Shown one piece after another: positions 15,496 to 23,113 of a stretch of 33,835 bases of DNA. A program made the translations under genes and the position numbers. The notes under the pieces were generated by a model that made no database searches, was not told the DNA's origin, and was given only the letters and a program-made list of their open reading frames with translations. Every line of letters begins with the position of its first letter. Position 1 is the first letter of the stretch. The DNA is taken from contig DASPJR010000012.1 of assembly GCA_035628505.1 (NCBI GenBank), positions 1 to 33,835 on the forward strand, in the 5' to 3' direction. The stretch comes from DASPJR01 sp035628505 (lineage in GTDB: Bacteria > Planctomycetota > SZUA-567 > H5-PLA8).

Positions 15496-15942
15496 ATGAC
15501 TTCGCAACCCGCCCTGGGACAATACGAAGAGATATACACCGAGGTCCGCTACGGCGAGACCGACCAGATGGGCTACGCCCATCATTCAACGGCGGTGCTG
15601 TGGTTTGAGATGGGCCGCGTCGCGTGGCTGCGCAAACACGGGCTTTCCTACCGCGACCTGGAAGCCTCGGGCGTGCTGCTGCCGGTTGTCGAGATGACGA
15701 TGAAATATCACACACCGGGCCGCTTCGAAGACCCGCTGGTGATCCAGACGCGCCTGGTTGATCTCGGCAAGACGCGAGTCACGTTCGAGAACCGCGTGCT
15801 GCGCGTGGAGCCTGATCCGAACAAGCGGGCGCTCCTCGTGAGCGGCATCGTCGAGCTGGCCTGCCTGGATAAAGAAGGCAAGATCCGCCGCGTGCCGCCT
15901 TCTTTTCACGACATCTGGCACAAGGTCAAGGCTCATGGCTGA
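15496..15942 (+). CDS. Acyl-CoA thioesterase, YbgC/4-hydroxybenzoyl-CoA thioesterase-like (hot-dog fold)
   Basis: This 148-residue protein, normal for the family, has the N-terminal hot-dog signature RYGETDQMGYAHHSTAVLWF; Asp23 is in the position of the catalytic aspartate of the 4HBT/YbgC group. The next blocks (VVEMTMKYHTPGRFEDPLVI and RVTFENRVL) match the second strand and helix of the fold. The family hydrolyses short- or medium-chain acyl-CoA thioesters in the cytoplasm; the substrate is not evident. YbgC proteins usually accompany tol-pal genes, but here the gene overlaps lpxK by 8 bp, pointing to an envelope-lipid context. The ATG at 15496 lacks a clear Shine-Dalgarno sequence. Confidence 0.88.
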   Translation: MTSQPALGQYEEIYTEVRYGETDQMGYAHHSTAVLWFEMGRVAWLRKHGLSYRDLEASGVLLPVVEMTMKYHTPGRFEDPLVIQTRLVDLGKTRVTFENRVLRVEPDPNKRALLVSGIVELACLDKEGKIRRVPPSFHDIWHKVKAHG

Positions 15943-16954
15943 CGCACGCGGCAGTGCCGGCGAGGACCCATCGTCGTCGCTGCTGCCACCGCTGCTGCGC
16001 TGGGCCGGACCGGTCCTCGCCTGCGGATATGGCCTTGGAGGCCGGCTGCACCGCGCGATCACCACTCCGCAGCCCTCCCCGCTTCCGACGATCTGCATTG
16101 GCAACATTACGGTTGGCGGCACCGGTAAAACGCCGGCGACGAAATATTTCGCTCGCGAGCTTTCCAAGCGCGGCCGCAAAGTGGCCGTGCTGATGCGCGG
16201 CTACAAAGGGCAGGGCCGTGACGAGGCAATCGAAGTCACTGCCGCGCTGAAAGACTTGAACGTGCCGGTGCTGCTTGGAGGCGACCGCCTCGCCAGCGCG
16301 CAAAAAGCCAGGGAGCAGGGCCGCGACCTCGCGCTGCTCGATGACGGTTTCCAGCACTGGCGATTGAAGCGCGACCTCGACATTGTGCTGATCGATGCAA
16401 CAAATCCATTCGGCGGCGGACACCTGGCGCCGTGGGGGCGACTGCGTGAAAGCCCGGAGGCGCTTGGCCGCGCCGGCGTGGTGATCATCACACGCTCGGA
16501 CATGGTGGAAGCCGACAACCTGAGCACGCTCGAGAAAAGAATCTCGGCCTACGCTCCGCAGGCGGTCATCGCGCGCGCGCGGCACCGGCCAGCGGGGCTG
16601 CGTTCACTCGATTTCAAACAAACGTTCCCACTTGAAAAGCTGCACGGCATGCCCATCAACATGCTGTGTGGGATTGGTCATCCTGAAGGTTTTCGGCGCA
16701 CACTTGCGCAGCTAGGCGCCGACATCAAACGCACGGTAATATGCGACGACCATGATAATTCGATTGATGAGACTCTCGAAAGTTTCCTTCAGGAAGCAGG
16801 ACCGCGACCCACTATTGTTACTGAAAAAGATGCCGTAAAGCTCGAAGCAATTAGTAAAGCCGAGCGGGTTTGGGTATTGAAGATCGAATTTGAAATGACG
16901 CGCGGTGAGGACAAAGTTTGGGAGAAAATCATGAAATCCTTGGCTGTGCAATGA
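15935..16954 (+). CDS. lpxK: Tetraacyldisaccharide 4'-kinase (lipid A biosynthesis)
   Basis: LpxK phosphorylates the 4' position of the lipid A disaccharide precursor at the inner membrane. The 339-residue protein has an N-terminal hydrophobic segment (about 15-35, WAGPVLACGYGLGGRL). The family P-loop is GNITVGGTGKTP (about 56-67). The characteristic LLDDGFQHWRLKRDLDIVL is followed by IDATNPFGGGHLAPWGRLRE, and the length is typical. The start at 15935 overlaps the thioesterase gene by 8 bp, so the two are probably co-translated. Its presence indicates an outer membrane with lipid A. The last 70 codons or so (from about 16730) become A/T-richer than the rest of the gene, although the protein pattern (PTIVTEKDAVKLEA) is still that of LpxK. 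Confidence 0.95.
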   Translation: MADARGSAGEDPSSSLLPPLLRWAGPVLACGYGLGGRLHRAITTPQPSPLPTICIGNITVGGTGKTPATKYFARELSKRGRKVAVLMRGYKGQGRDEAIEVTAALKDLNVPVLLGGDRLASAQKAREQGRDLALLDDGFQHWRLKRDLDIVLIDATNPFGGGHLAPWGRLRESPEALGRAGVVIITRSDMVEADNLSTLEKRISAYAPQAVIARARHRPAGLRSLDFKQTFPLEKLHGMPINMLCGIGHPEGFRRTLAQLGADIKRTVICDDHDNSIDETLESFLQEAGPRPTIVTEKDAVKLEAISKAERVWVLKIEFEMTRGEDKVWEKIMKSLAVQ

Positions 16955-17026
16955 TAATAGCTGCGATTCTGAGTTCTGGCATTCAAGATTTAAGGGGTTA
17001 TATTGTTGTTAGCTGAGGATCATTTT

Positions 17027-17275
17027 ATGTCTGGCATACTTGGACAACTAGAACAACTTGCCCGGGAAACAAAAAAAAGCGAGTCTGAACTGATGACCCT
17101 GGCATTCGAAACGGGACTTCGACAACTCTGGCGTCAACGCGCCCTCGATCGGTATTTGCGGCGCGAAACTTCACGTGAAGAGGCTATTGCTGATGCCGGC
17201 ATGGAATGGGTTGAACTCGCCGAACGGCAGCGCGAGGCCATTCTCCAGGACATCGAGTGGGCGCGCGGCAGATGA
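17027..17275 (+). CDS. Antitoxin, UPF0175-like, of a PIN-domain TA pair
   Basis: The start is the ATG at 17027, with GAGG eight bases upstream; a TTG at 17003 would be a longer alternative. The 82-residue product is helical and charged. Its first half (LGQLEQLARETKKSESELMT, then LAFETGLRQLW) looks like a ribbon-helix-helix-type DNA-binding segment. The second half (YLRRETSREEAIADAGMEWV) resembles the UPF0175 pattern 'Y-L-x-x-x-x-S-x-x-E-A-x-x-x-A-G'. Its stop overlaps the start of the PIN toxin gene (ATGA), the usual arrangement. Such antitoxins bind the toxin and repress their own operon. The identification rests mostly on gene context. Confidence 0.75.
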   Translation: MSGILGQLEQLARETKKSESELMTLAFETGLRQLWRQRALDRYLRRETSREEAIADAGMEWVELAERQREAILQDIEWARGR

Positions 17276-17775
17276 ATCTGGTTGTTGCTGACGCTGGCCC
17301 GATAATTCACCTTCATGAAATTTGTAGCCTTGAACTTCTTACGCTGTTCGACAGTGTTCTAGTTCCGGATCAAGTCTGGGACGAATGTACGGCGCACAAC
17401 CGTGTTCCAACGGCGGAACTTCAGGAAGTAGGCTGTGTCACGCGTTACCAGATCGGATCAGCAGAGGTTGATGCTTTCGCTCAATTGAAGCGCATCAACA
17501 ATTTGCATGGGGGTGAACGTTCTGCGCTAGCTCTCTGCGAAAAGTCTGGCGCTAAAATCATTTTGACTGACGATCTTGCCGTGCGGAACATTGCCGGAAC
17601 ATTGAAGCTGACACCGATTGGAACTCTCGGGATTGTGTTTCGAGCATGCCGAGATGGGAGAAAAACAATTGAACAGGGAAAGCAACTTATCTTGCAGCTT
17701 GAAGGAAAGAGTACTCTCTTTGTAACGCCAGGCCTTGTGCAGTTTGCGCTCCAGCAGCTCGACACTCTTCATTAA
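17272..17775 (+). CDS. PIN-domain toxin (DUF3368-like, VapC-type ribonuclease)
   Basis: I chose the ATG at 17272, which overlaps the antitoxin stop; a GTG at 17257 is possible. The 167-residue protein begins VVADAGPIIHL with the first PIN aspartate at D7. It then has VPDQVWDEC (E38), HGGERSALALCE (E82) and ILTDDLAVR (D100/D101), which together supply the acidic metal site of PIN nucleases. The C-terminal half matches the DUF3368 pattern, with GTLGIVFRACRDG after the last acidic pair. Known members cleave RNA and are neutralised by the co-encoded antitoxin. The pair is A/T-richer than its neighbours, suggesting horizontal gain. Its stop lies 5 bp from the convergent SDR gene. Confidence 0.88.
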   Translation: MNLVVADAGPIIHLHEICSLELLTLFDSVLVPDQVWDECTAHNRVPTAELQEVGCVTRYQIGSAEVDAFAQLKRINNLHGGERSALALCEKSGAKIILTDDLAVRNIAGTLKLTPIGTLGIVFRACRDGRKTIEQGKQLILQLEGKSTLFVTPGLVQFALQQLDTLH

Positions 17776-17780
17776 GAGTT

Positions 17781-18539
17781 TCACTGCACCGTCCAGCCGC
17801 CATCAATCGTGATCGTCTGCCCGGTTACATTGCGGGCGAGCGGACTGATGAAATATTCGGCTGCGGCGGCGACTTCATCGATGGTGATGAACGATTTTTT
17901 CGGCATGGGCTCGAGCATGATCTTCTGAATCACCTCATCTTCCGAAATGCCGCGCGTGCGCGCCTGATCCTTGATCTGTGCATCCACCAGCGGCGTGCGG
18001 ATGTAAGCCGGGCAGATCGTGTTTATCGTGATGTCCGTGCCGCCGGTCTCGAGAGCGATTGTCTTCGAAAAGCCGAGGATCGCGTGCTTGGCGGCGACGT
18101 ACGCGGACTTGTACGGCGAAGCAATGTGTGCGTGAATGGAGCCGATGTTGATAATGCGCCCGAAGCCGCGTGAACGCATGCCGGGCAGCACCGCGCGCGT
18201 CATCAGGAACGTGCCCCTCACCATCACATCCATAAGCTGATCCCACTTTGCGGTGGGAAATTCTTCGACGCGCGACACGTGCTGCAGCCCGGCATTGTTG
18301 ATCAGCACATCAATGCGTCGCTCGCCCAGCGTTGCGAAGAGGCGCGCGACATCATCTTCTGATGCCACGTCAAGCGAGTGGCCTTCGGCGCCGCGGCCGA
18401 TCTGCACGGCCGTCTCGCGCGCGGCTTCGAGCTTAAGATCAGTGGCCAGAATGGCGTGGCCCTTCTGCGACAGGTGTGCGCACAAGCCGCGGCCCAGCCC
18501 GCTTCCGGCGCCAGTGACAAGGATGTTCAGCTGCTGCAT
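17781..18539 (-). CDS. bdhA: SDR dehydrogenase, probable D-3-hydroxybutyrate dehydrogenase
   Basis: The ATG at 18539 has AAGGA eight bases upstream; a TTG at 18569 would overlap aroB. The 252-residue protein is a classical short-chain dehydrogenase: cofactor motif GAGSGLG (10-16), NNAG (81-84), Ser134, Tyr147 and Lys151 as YxxxK, and C-terminal DGGWTVQ. The acidic residue after the second strand (TDLK) favours NAD. Several blocks are typical of 3-hydroxybutyrate dehydrogenases, including NNAGLQHVSRVEEFPTAKWD, SPYKSAYVAAKHAILGF and PAYIRTPLVDAQI. The enzyme would interconvert 3-hydroxybutyrate and acetoacetate in the cytoplasm. It lies 17 bp after aroB, probably on one transcript, with no obvious metabolic link. 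The SDR call is certain; the substrate is a good but unproven inference. Confidence 0.9.
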   Translation of the reverse strand: MQQLNILVTGAGSGLGRGLCAHLSQKGHAILATDLKLEAARETAVQIGRGAEGHSLDVASEDDVARLFATLGERRIDVLINNAGLQHVSRVEEFPTAKWDQLMDVMVRGTFLMTRAVLPGMRSRGFGRIINIGSIHAHIASPYKSAYVAAKHAILGFSKTIALETGGTDITINTICPAYIRTPLVDAQIKDQARTRGISEDEVIQKIMLEPMPKKSFITIDEVAAAAEYFISPLARNVTGQTITIDGGWTVQ

Positions 18540-18556
18540 GCGTGTGGTCCTTGTTC

Positions 18557-19651
18557 TCAGCGTGCCCAATCGAGAACGTCGGTGACCATCTTTTCGGCAA
18601 CGTCGGTGACAACCTTCGCCTTGCCGATTTTCTCGGCCACGATGAAGCGCAGCTTTCCGGCGGCGACTTTCTTGTCTTTGAACATGATCGGATAAAGCGT
18701 CGCGGTGTCGGGATCGGTTGCCTTGAGCTTCACGGGCAGTCCGCTCGCGCTGATCAGAGCAATGATGCGGTCGCGCTCGGCCGCGGAGAGCAGATTGAGG
18801 CGTACGGACAGTTCCGAGGCCATAGCCATTCCGATGGCGACGGCTTCGCCATGCAGATAACCCTGGTAGCTGGTGCCTGCTTCGATGGCGTGCGCGAAGG
18901 TGTGGCCGAAATTCAGAAGCGCGCGCGGGCCACCGGCGGTCTCGAATTCGTCCTCGCTGACAATGCGCGCCTTGATCGCCGCCGAGCGCTCAATGATGTG
19001 CGCCAGCGCGCCGGCGTCCTTGTTCAAGAGGCTGGCATTATTCTTTTCGACATAATCAAACAGCGCCGCATCGTCGATCACGCCGTATTTGATCACTTCC
19101 GCAAGGCCTGCTTTGAGCTCGCGGTCCGGCAGCGTTGCCAGCGAACCCGGATCGACGATCACGACTTTCGGTTGATGAAACGCGCCGATGGCGTTCTTGG
19201 CGCGAGGGTGATCAACGCCCGTCTTGCCGCCAATCGCTGCATCAACCATGGCCAGCAGCGTTGTCGGAATCTGGATGAACGGAATGCCGCGGTAGAACGT
19301 TGCCGCCACAAACCCGGTCAGGTCGCCGATGACTCCGCCGCCCAGCGCGACCAGACAACTGTCGCGGTCGAGTGCGGCATCAATGCAGCGGTCGTAAACG
19401 AATTCGACGACTTTCAGCTGTTTCGAGCCTTCTCCCGGCGGCAACTCGGCGAGCGAACCATCGAAGCCGGCCGTCTGCAGGCTCTTGGCCAGGCGTGGTC
19501 CGTACTTAGGACCGGTATTGCGATCCGTGATGACCAGGCAGCGCCGTCCTTTTACCTTCGACGCAATCAGCGGCCCAGCGGATGCGATAATGTTATTTTC
19601 GATGACGATGTCGTAACTGCGGTCCTTAAGCGCAACATGAACGGTGCTCAT
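18557..19651 (-). CDS. aroB: 3-dehydroquinate synthase
   Basis: AroB converts DAHP to 3-dehydroquinate, the second step of the shikimate pathway, in the cytoplasm using NAD and a divalent metal. The 364-residue protein has the family NAD-site block LVALGGGVIGDLTGFVAATF (100-119), IPTTLLAMVDAAIGGKTGVD (128-147) and AGLAEVIKYG (181-190). The metal ligands are visible as Glu185, His250 (in NFGHTFAHAIE) and His267 (in YLHGEAV). Length is normal and the domain complete. It starts at the ATG at 19651, about 20 bases after a likely terminator, so it should have its own promoter. It is followed closely by the bdhA-like gene. Confidence 0.97.
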   Translation of the reverse strand: MSTVHVALKDRSYDIVIENNIIASAGPLIASKVKGRRCLVITDRNTGPKYGPRLAKSLQTAGFDGSLAELPPGEGSKQLKVVEFVYDRCIDAALDRDSCLVALGGGVIGDLTGFVAATFYRGIPFIQIPTTLLAMVDAAIGGKTGVDHPRAKNAIGAFHQPKVVIVDPGSLATLPDRELKAGLAEVIKYGVIDDAALFDYVEKNNASLLNKDAGALAHIIERSAAIKARIVSEDEFETAGGPRALLNFGHTFAHAIEAGTSYQGYLHGEAVAIGMAMASELSVRLNLLSAAERDRIIALISASGLPVKLKATDPDTATLYPIMFKDKKVAAGKLRFIVAEKIGKAKVVTDVAEKMVTDVLDWAR

Positions 19652-19670
19652 GGAATCGATATCTTCCCGT

Positions 19671-19703
19671 TAAAATCAGCGCGGGCGGATCAATTCCGCC
19701 CGC
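19671..19703 (-). terminator. Hairpin between the pseudopilin run and aroB
   Basis: GCGGGCGGA (19681-19689) and TCCGCCCGC (19695-19703) form a perfect 9-bp stem with loop TCAAT. On the minus strand a TTTT run follows five bases after the stem. It lies 54 bases past the last pseudopilin stop and 29 bases before aroB, so it plausibly ends the pseudopilin transcript. Its GCGGGC core also resembles the dispersed palindromes elsewhere in the window. Confidence 0.5.
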
Positions 19704-19757
19704 TGCCATTCACTTTGCCTCAAGATGCCGTGCAATCAAGCCCGTTCGCACCGGACT

Positions 19758-20399
19758 CTAGGGTGGGAGCACAGGCGTGCTGTAAATATTGTCCTTGTGG
19801 TCGGGAACGCCATCACCATCTTCATCGGCGGCCAGGTCGATGACGAAGCCGGCATTCAGATCCATGCTGCCGCCCCATTTTTTATCGAGCCCGGCATCGA
19901 CGGCAAGGCAGCGGCGCCGGCCGCGATCAACAGCGTCTTCCATCAGGACGTAATCATAAAATCCGCCGATTGGCGACATCAGCAGCAGCTTTTCGCCGCC
20001 ACCCGGATCTTTGATCAGACGACCCTCGCCGAGATTCTCCAGGTACGGTCCGTAATGCATATCGCCCCAGGCGTGCTTGCGGCAGAGATAGAAGGCCAGC
20101 ACTTCCGAGCCGCCTTGCGCACCGGGGGAGGGTGAACCCCAGGAACCGCCAACGAACTTCATTTCAGCTTCGTGCGGCGGGTAAAAGCGGAAGTCGTCCC
20201 GGTACTTGCTCAGCGCCATCGTTATCGCATTCATTGCCGTGGCCGCTGCATTCTGGCGGGCTTTACGGCGCGCCATGCCCAATACCGGCAGCAGTATCCC
20301 GACGAGGACTCCGATGATCGCGATCACGATCAGCAGTTCCAGCATGGTGAATCCGGCTGCTTTGGAACGTGAACTGCCGGGCAGGTGAAGGTGTCGCAT
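19758..20399 (-). CDS. Type II pseudopilin-like protein with acidic calcium-type loop
   Basis: The ATG at 20399 has AAGGGAG about nine bases upstream; a TTG at 20405 is the alternative. The 213-residue product begins with a short basic leader and the prepilin motif KAAGFTMLELLIVIAIIGVL, with Glu at +5 after the cleavage point G-F, so it should be processed by prepilin peptidase and inserted in the inner membrane. The globular part has FYPPHEAE and a region rich in Gly and aromatic residues. Near the C-terminus the loop DEDGDGVPDHKD matches the EF-hand-like calcium motif of many extracellular proteins; GspG-type pseudopilins are also known to bind calcium. It is the last gene of an eight-gene run and lacks the DPWGxPY block of the other GspG-like members. 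Confidence 0.85.
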   Translation of the reverse strand: MRHLHLPGSSRSKAAGFTMLELLIVIAIIGVLVGILLPVLGMARRKARQNAAATAMNAITMALSKYRDDFRFYPPHEAEMKFVGGSWGSPSPGAQGGSEVLAFYLCRKHAWGDMHYGPYLENLGEGRLIKDPGGGEKLLLMSPIGGFYDYVLMEDAVDRGRRRCLAVDAGLDKKWGGSMDLNAGFVIDLAADEDGDGVPDHKDNIYSTPVLPP

Positions 20400-20438
20400 G
20401 GACAATACTCCCTTTTGGACTCTAAGAATACCTGCGCC

Positions 20439-21179
20439 TTAAAGGCCGCGATAAACCGGGAACGTCATCGTCGTCGTCTGGCGCATGTCGGGATTGCCCA
20501 CTTCGGCACCGAACTCAATGGTCAGCATGACCGCCGAGGGCAGCTCGCGCGGGTTGAGTTCCGTAACCGGCGTGGTTGGAGCCGCGGCGGTCTTCATGGA
20601 TTCGGGAACATCGATTACTTCAAAGACGCAGCGCCGCACGTTGGTGACCATGACATCCGCATCGGTACGGGGCTCCCAGCTGGTGGTTTCATTATCGCCC
20701 AGCGTGTACTTGTCATTTGGCACCCACTGCCCAGTTGCAAAATCCTTCTTATAGGGGCCCGTCGCGTCACGCCAGCGAACCAGCTTGCCGCCGTTGGGGT
20801 TGCCGGCGTCGGGGATGTACTCATATTTTACGTCCACGCTGACCGGCCGCCCGTTTTCCTGCGTGGCCGTGGCGAAGACGATCCATGCTGGCGTGGACGA
20901 GGTATCAATATCAAAGGTACGCTTATTCGCAAAGGTCTTGCTTGGCGACTGGAAGCGCTGAACCGGCAGCATGGCACCGACTTCCTGCCGCATGCGGATG
21001 TTCAGCGAACGCAGGCGCTCGGTGAGCGCCACGCGGCTGTTGGCATCGCGCGTCGCGGCGGTGGAAATCTGAAACACGAACGCGAGCACGGAGAGCAGCA
21101 CAACCGAAACAGAGATGGCAACGAGCAGCTCAATGAGCGTGAATCCGGCCGGTTTCTTTTGTTGCCTTATTGTCGTCAT
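20439..21179 (-). CDS. GspJ-like minor pseudopilin
   Basis: The ATG at 21179 has AGGAG nine bases upstream; an in-frame start at 21311 would overlap the previous gene and is rejected. The 246-residue protein has leader MTTIRQQKKPAG, then FTLIELLVAISVSVVLLSVL with Glu+5. The following helix (RVALTERLRSLNIRMRQEVG) and the beta-rich remainder (PAWIVFATATQENGRPVSVD, VKYEYIPD) fit GspJ, the second-largest minor pseudopilin, which sits at the pseudopilus tip with GspI and GspK in type II secretion. The gene follows a GspI-like gene after 49 bp, the canonical H-I-J order. The GspJ assignment rests on order, size and the helix after the membrane segment. Confidence 0.85.
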   Translation of the reverse strand: MTTIRQQKKPAGFTLIELLVAISVSVVLLSVLAFVFQISTAATRDANSRVALTERLRSLNIRMRQEVGAMLPVQRFQSPSKTFANKRTFDIDTSSTPAWIVFATATQENGRPVSVDVKYEYIPDAGNPNGGKLVRWRDATGPYKKDFATGQWVPNDKYTLGDNETTSWEPRTDADVMVTNVRRCVFEVIDVPESMKTAAAPTTPVTELNPRELPSAVMLTIEFGAEVGNPDMRQTTTMTFPVYRGL

Positions 21180-21228
21180 GTCTGTGACTCCTGGCTGATT
21201 GACGCCTGCCAAAATCCTATTTCGTTCA

Positions 21229-21789
21229 TCAGTAACCGGCGGTGACGTACGTCGTGTACACGCACAACGGATCTTTGCCCGGCTTCCAGCTGCGGTAGAT
21301 GGCGATGGCAATCTGGTACAGCCCCGTCGGCAGCATGGGTTCCTGTGGCGCCTTCTGATCGCCGTCCTTGTTCGGATTCATAGGATCGTCTTTATCCATC
21401 GGGTACTTGCTGACGCGGCACTGCCACCACAGATCGCGGTCCAGGTCCACCTGCTCGGGCTTCTCCTGATTGCTGTCGTTGTGAATCCACATGTTATCCG
21501 GCTTCGGATCTGTCGTAGCCAGGTTGGGGTCCTTGATGCGCTTGAGATAGATGCGCTGCCCGGTGTTTTTGTCTGTTTCGGCAACCACGCGCGTGTAAAG
21601 CGACTGCGCTTCCATCGCTGCGCTGGTCATATTGCCCGACCACGCCGCAGCCGAAAGGCCTGTCGTGAACAGCGCCAGGATTCCAACGATTCCCAGGCCG
21701 AGCATGCCGATGGCAAAGAGAACTTCAATCAAGCTGAAGCCGCTGTTTCGCGCGCGGCGCATGACGGGGTATTTAGCAGTCGTTGTCAT
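21229..21789 (-). CDS. GspI/PilV-like minor pseudopilin
   Basis: This 186-residue protein has leader MTTTAKYPVMRRARNSG, then FSLIEVLFAIGMLGLGIVGI with Glu+5. The FSLIEVLFAI pattern, with a helix ending LFTTGLSAAAWSGNMTSAAM and then EAQSLYTRV, is typical of the GspI/PilV group (compare 'A..LA...'). The globular part is short and acidic (DKDDPMNPNKDGD). Its ATG overlaps the stop of the GspH-like gene by four bases (ATGA), so the two are translationally coupled, as expected for subunits of one tip complex. Confidence 0.87.
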   Translation of the reverse strand: MTTTAKYPVMRRARNSGFSLIEVLFAIGMLGLGIVGILALFTTGLSAAAWSGNMTSAAMEAQSLYTRVVAETDKNTGQRIYLKRIKDPNLATTDPKPDNMWIHNDSNQEKPEQVDLDRDLWWQCRVSKYPMDKDDPMNPNKDGDQKAPQEPMLPTGLYQIAIAIYRSWKPGKDPLCVYTTYVTAGY

Positions 21790-23072
21790 TTAATCGCATC
21801 CTTTAAACTGTGTTCCAGGCGGGCGCGGCCTGAATTCTGATCGATGTTGACGTACCGCGAGTCGCCCGTGGTCACGTCCGTAATGCGGATCAGGTAGCGT
21901 TCAGCCGACGTTCCATCGGGTCGGAACATGACGGGGAAGTTGAAGTTGCTGTCCGGCTTTGCGATGGTCCAGCTGCCCGGCTGAGTCGGGTCTGCATTAA
22001 TACTAGTGACGGCCATGGCATCCACGCGCAGACCTTCGGGGATGTTGCGGATCGGGCGCACGTCGAAGAGCACGTCGTCGACACGGCCGTTGCAATTTTC
22101 AACCGCAAAGCCGCCCGTACCGTTATTGAGCGGCGAGGTGTCAAGCATCGGTCCAACCGTCCACGCCCAGGGCTCCAGCTGGCCGTCGGCCCACACTTTG
22201 CCGGCGACAATCGCCTTCGCAGGCTTGGATGTATCTGGATCGCTGATGCGCTTCACTGAGAGGCTGACGCGGTACCACACGCCGGCCACAAGCGCCGTAG
22301 TCGGCGCGGGCGCACCCTGGTCGACCGTGACGACACCGGTGGCGGTACCCGATCCGCCAGGAATTGGCGTGCTCATCTGACCACCGTTCTTATTCAGAGT
22401 AACCTCGCTGACGGTGTTTCGTCCTGGCGCTGTTGCCGCGGCCGCAGGCGTGATGGACAAATCCATCGAATAGGCGGCGCTCACTGCCGAGCCGGAATCT
22501 TTGATCGCCGCAAGCACGCTCAGCGTGCGTTTGCTGACGCCGGCGGCCGGAAGAATCTTCACGCGCGCCTGAACGTTGAGTTCAAAGTCGCCCTGCGATA
22601 CAGAGTCCACGCGTCCGCCCACGTTCCAGTAATAGGTCTTGGCTCCGGCGGTCACCATCGACAGGCAGCGTGTGCCGTCCGCTTCTACATACGGAGCCGT
22701 GGACGCGGTGGTGACCCAGTTGCCACTGGCCGGGCCGTTGGCCGGAAGAGGCAGCTTGGGATCATAGACCTGGTAACTTTCGAAGTTCTCATTAAAGAAG
22801 GGGCCGACCACTGTGAGGCGGTTGAAGCGGCCTTCTTCATCGATGCGGGTCAGGTCGACCTTGGTCGAGCGGCGGATGGTAATCGCCGCGGTGCGCGCTT
22901 CGTCGGCGGCCGCAACGATCAGGCCCACCGCACGCGACATGCGGGAACTGCGCAGCATCGACGCGACAGAGACGAGCGCAATGGTGACCATCAGCACGAT
23001 GATGCCCATCACCACCAGCAGTTCGATCAGGGTAAAGCCACTGCTCTTGCGCCTGAATTGCAAAGGTTTCAT
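21786..23072 (-). CDS. GspH-like pseudopilin with a large inserted beta-rich domain
   Basis: AGGAG lies seven bases before the ATG at 23072. The 428-residue product is more than twice the usual GspH length. It has leader MKPLQFRRKSSG, then FTLIELLVVMGIIVLMVTI with Glu+5 and the GspH-type helix ending AADEARTAAITIRR. The last 50 residues (from 379, VMFRPDGTSAERYLIRI to NIDQNSGRARLEH) look like the closing strands of a GspH domain. Between about 90 and 378 lies a beta-rich insert that begins FFNENFESYQ. It contains alternating strand patterns (FELNVQARVKI, WYRVSLSVKR) and ends NGRVDDVLFDVRP, a pattern seen in jelly-roll/concanavalin-like domains. The insert may bind a glycan or substrate; that is inference. 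It is translationally coupled to the GspI-like gene. Confidence 0.85.
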   Translation of the reverse strand: MKPLQFRRKSSGFTLIELLVVMGIIVLMVTIALVSVASMLRSSRMSRAVGLIVAAADEARTAAITIRRSTKVDLTRIDEEGRFNRLTVVGPFFNENFESYQVYDPKLPLPANGPASGNWVTTASTAPYVEADGTRCLSMVTAGAKTYYWNVGGRVDSVSQGDFELNVQARVKILPAAGVSKRTLSVLAAIKDSGSAVSAAYSMDLSITPAAAATAPGRNTVSEVTLNKNGGQMSTPIPGGSGTATGVVTVDQGAPAPTTALVAGVWYRVSLSVKRISDPDTSKPAKAIVAGKVWADGQLEPWAWTVGPMLDTSPLNNGTGGFAVENCNGRVDDVLFDVRPIRNIPEGLRVDAMAVTSINADPTQPGSWTIAKPDSNFNFPVMFRPDGTSAERYLIRITDVTTGDSRYVNIDQNSGRARLEHSLKDAIK

Positions 23073-23113
23073 TGCGTCACTCCTGCCGCGACCGGCGGCC
23101 TCATGGCCGTGGT

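Noticed and set aside
18542..19843. 433-codon frame on the plus strand
   Set aside because: Antisense to aroB, which is unmistakable, and it runs through a hairpin into the next gene.
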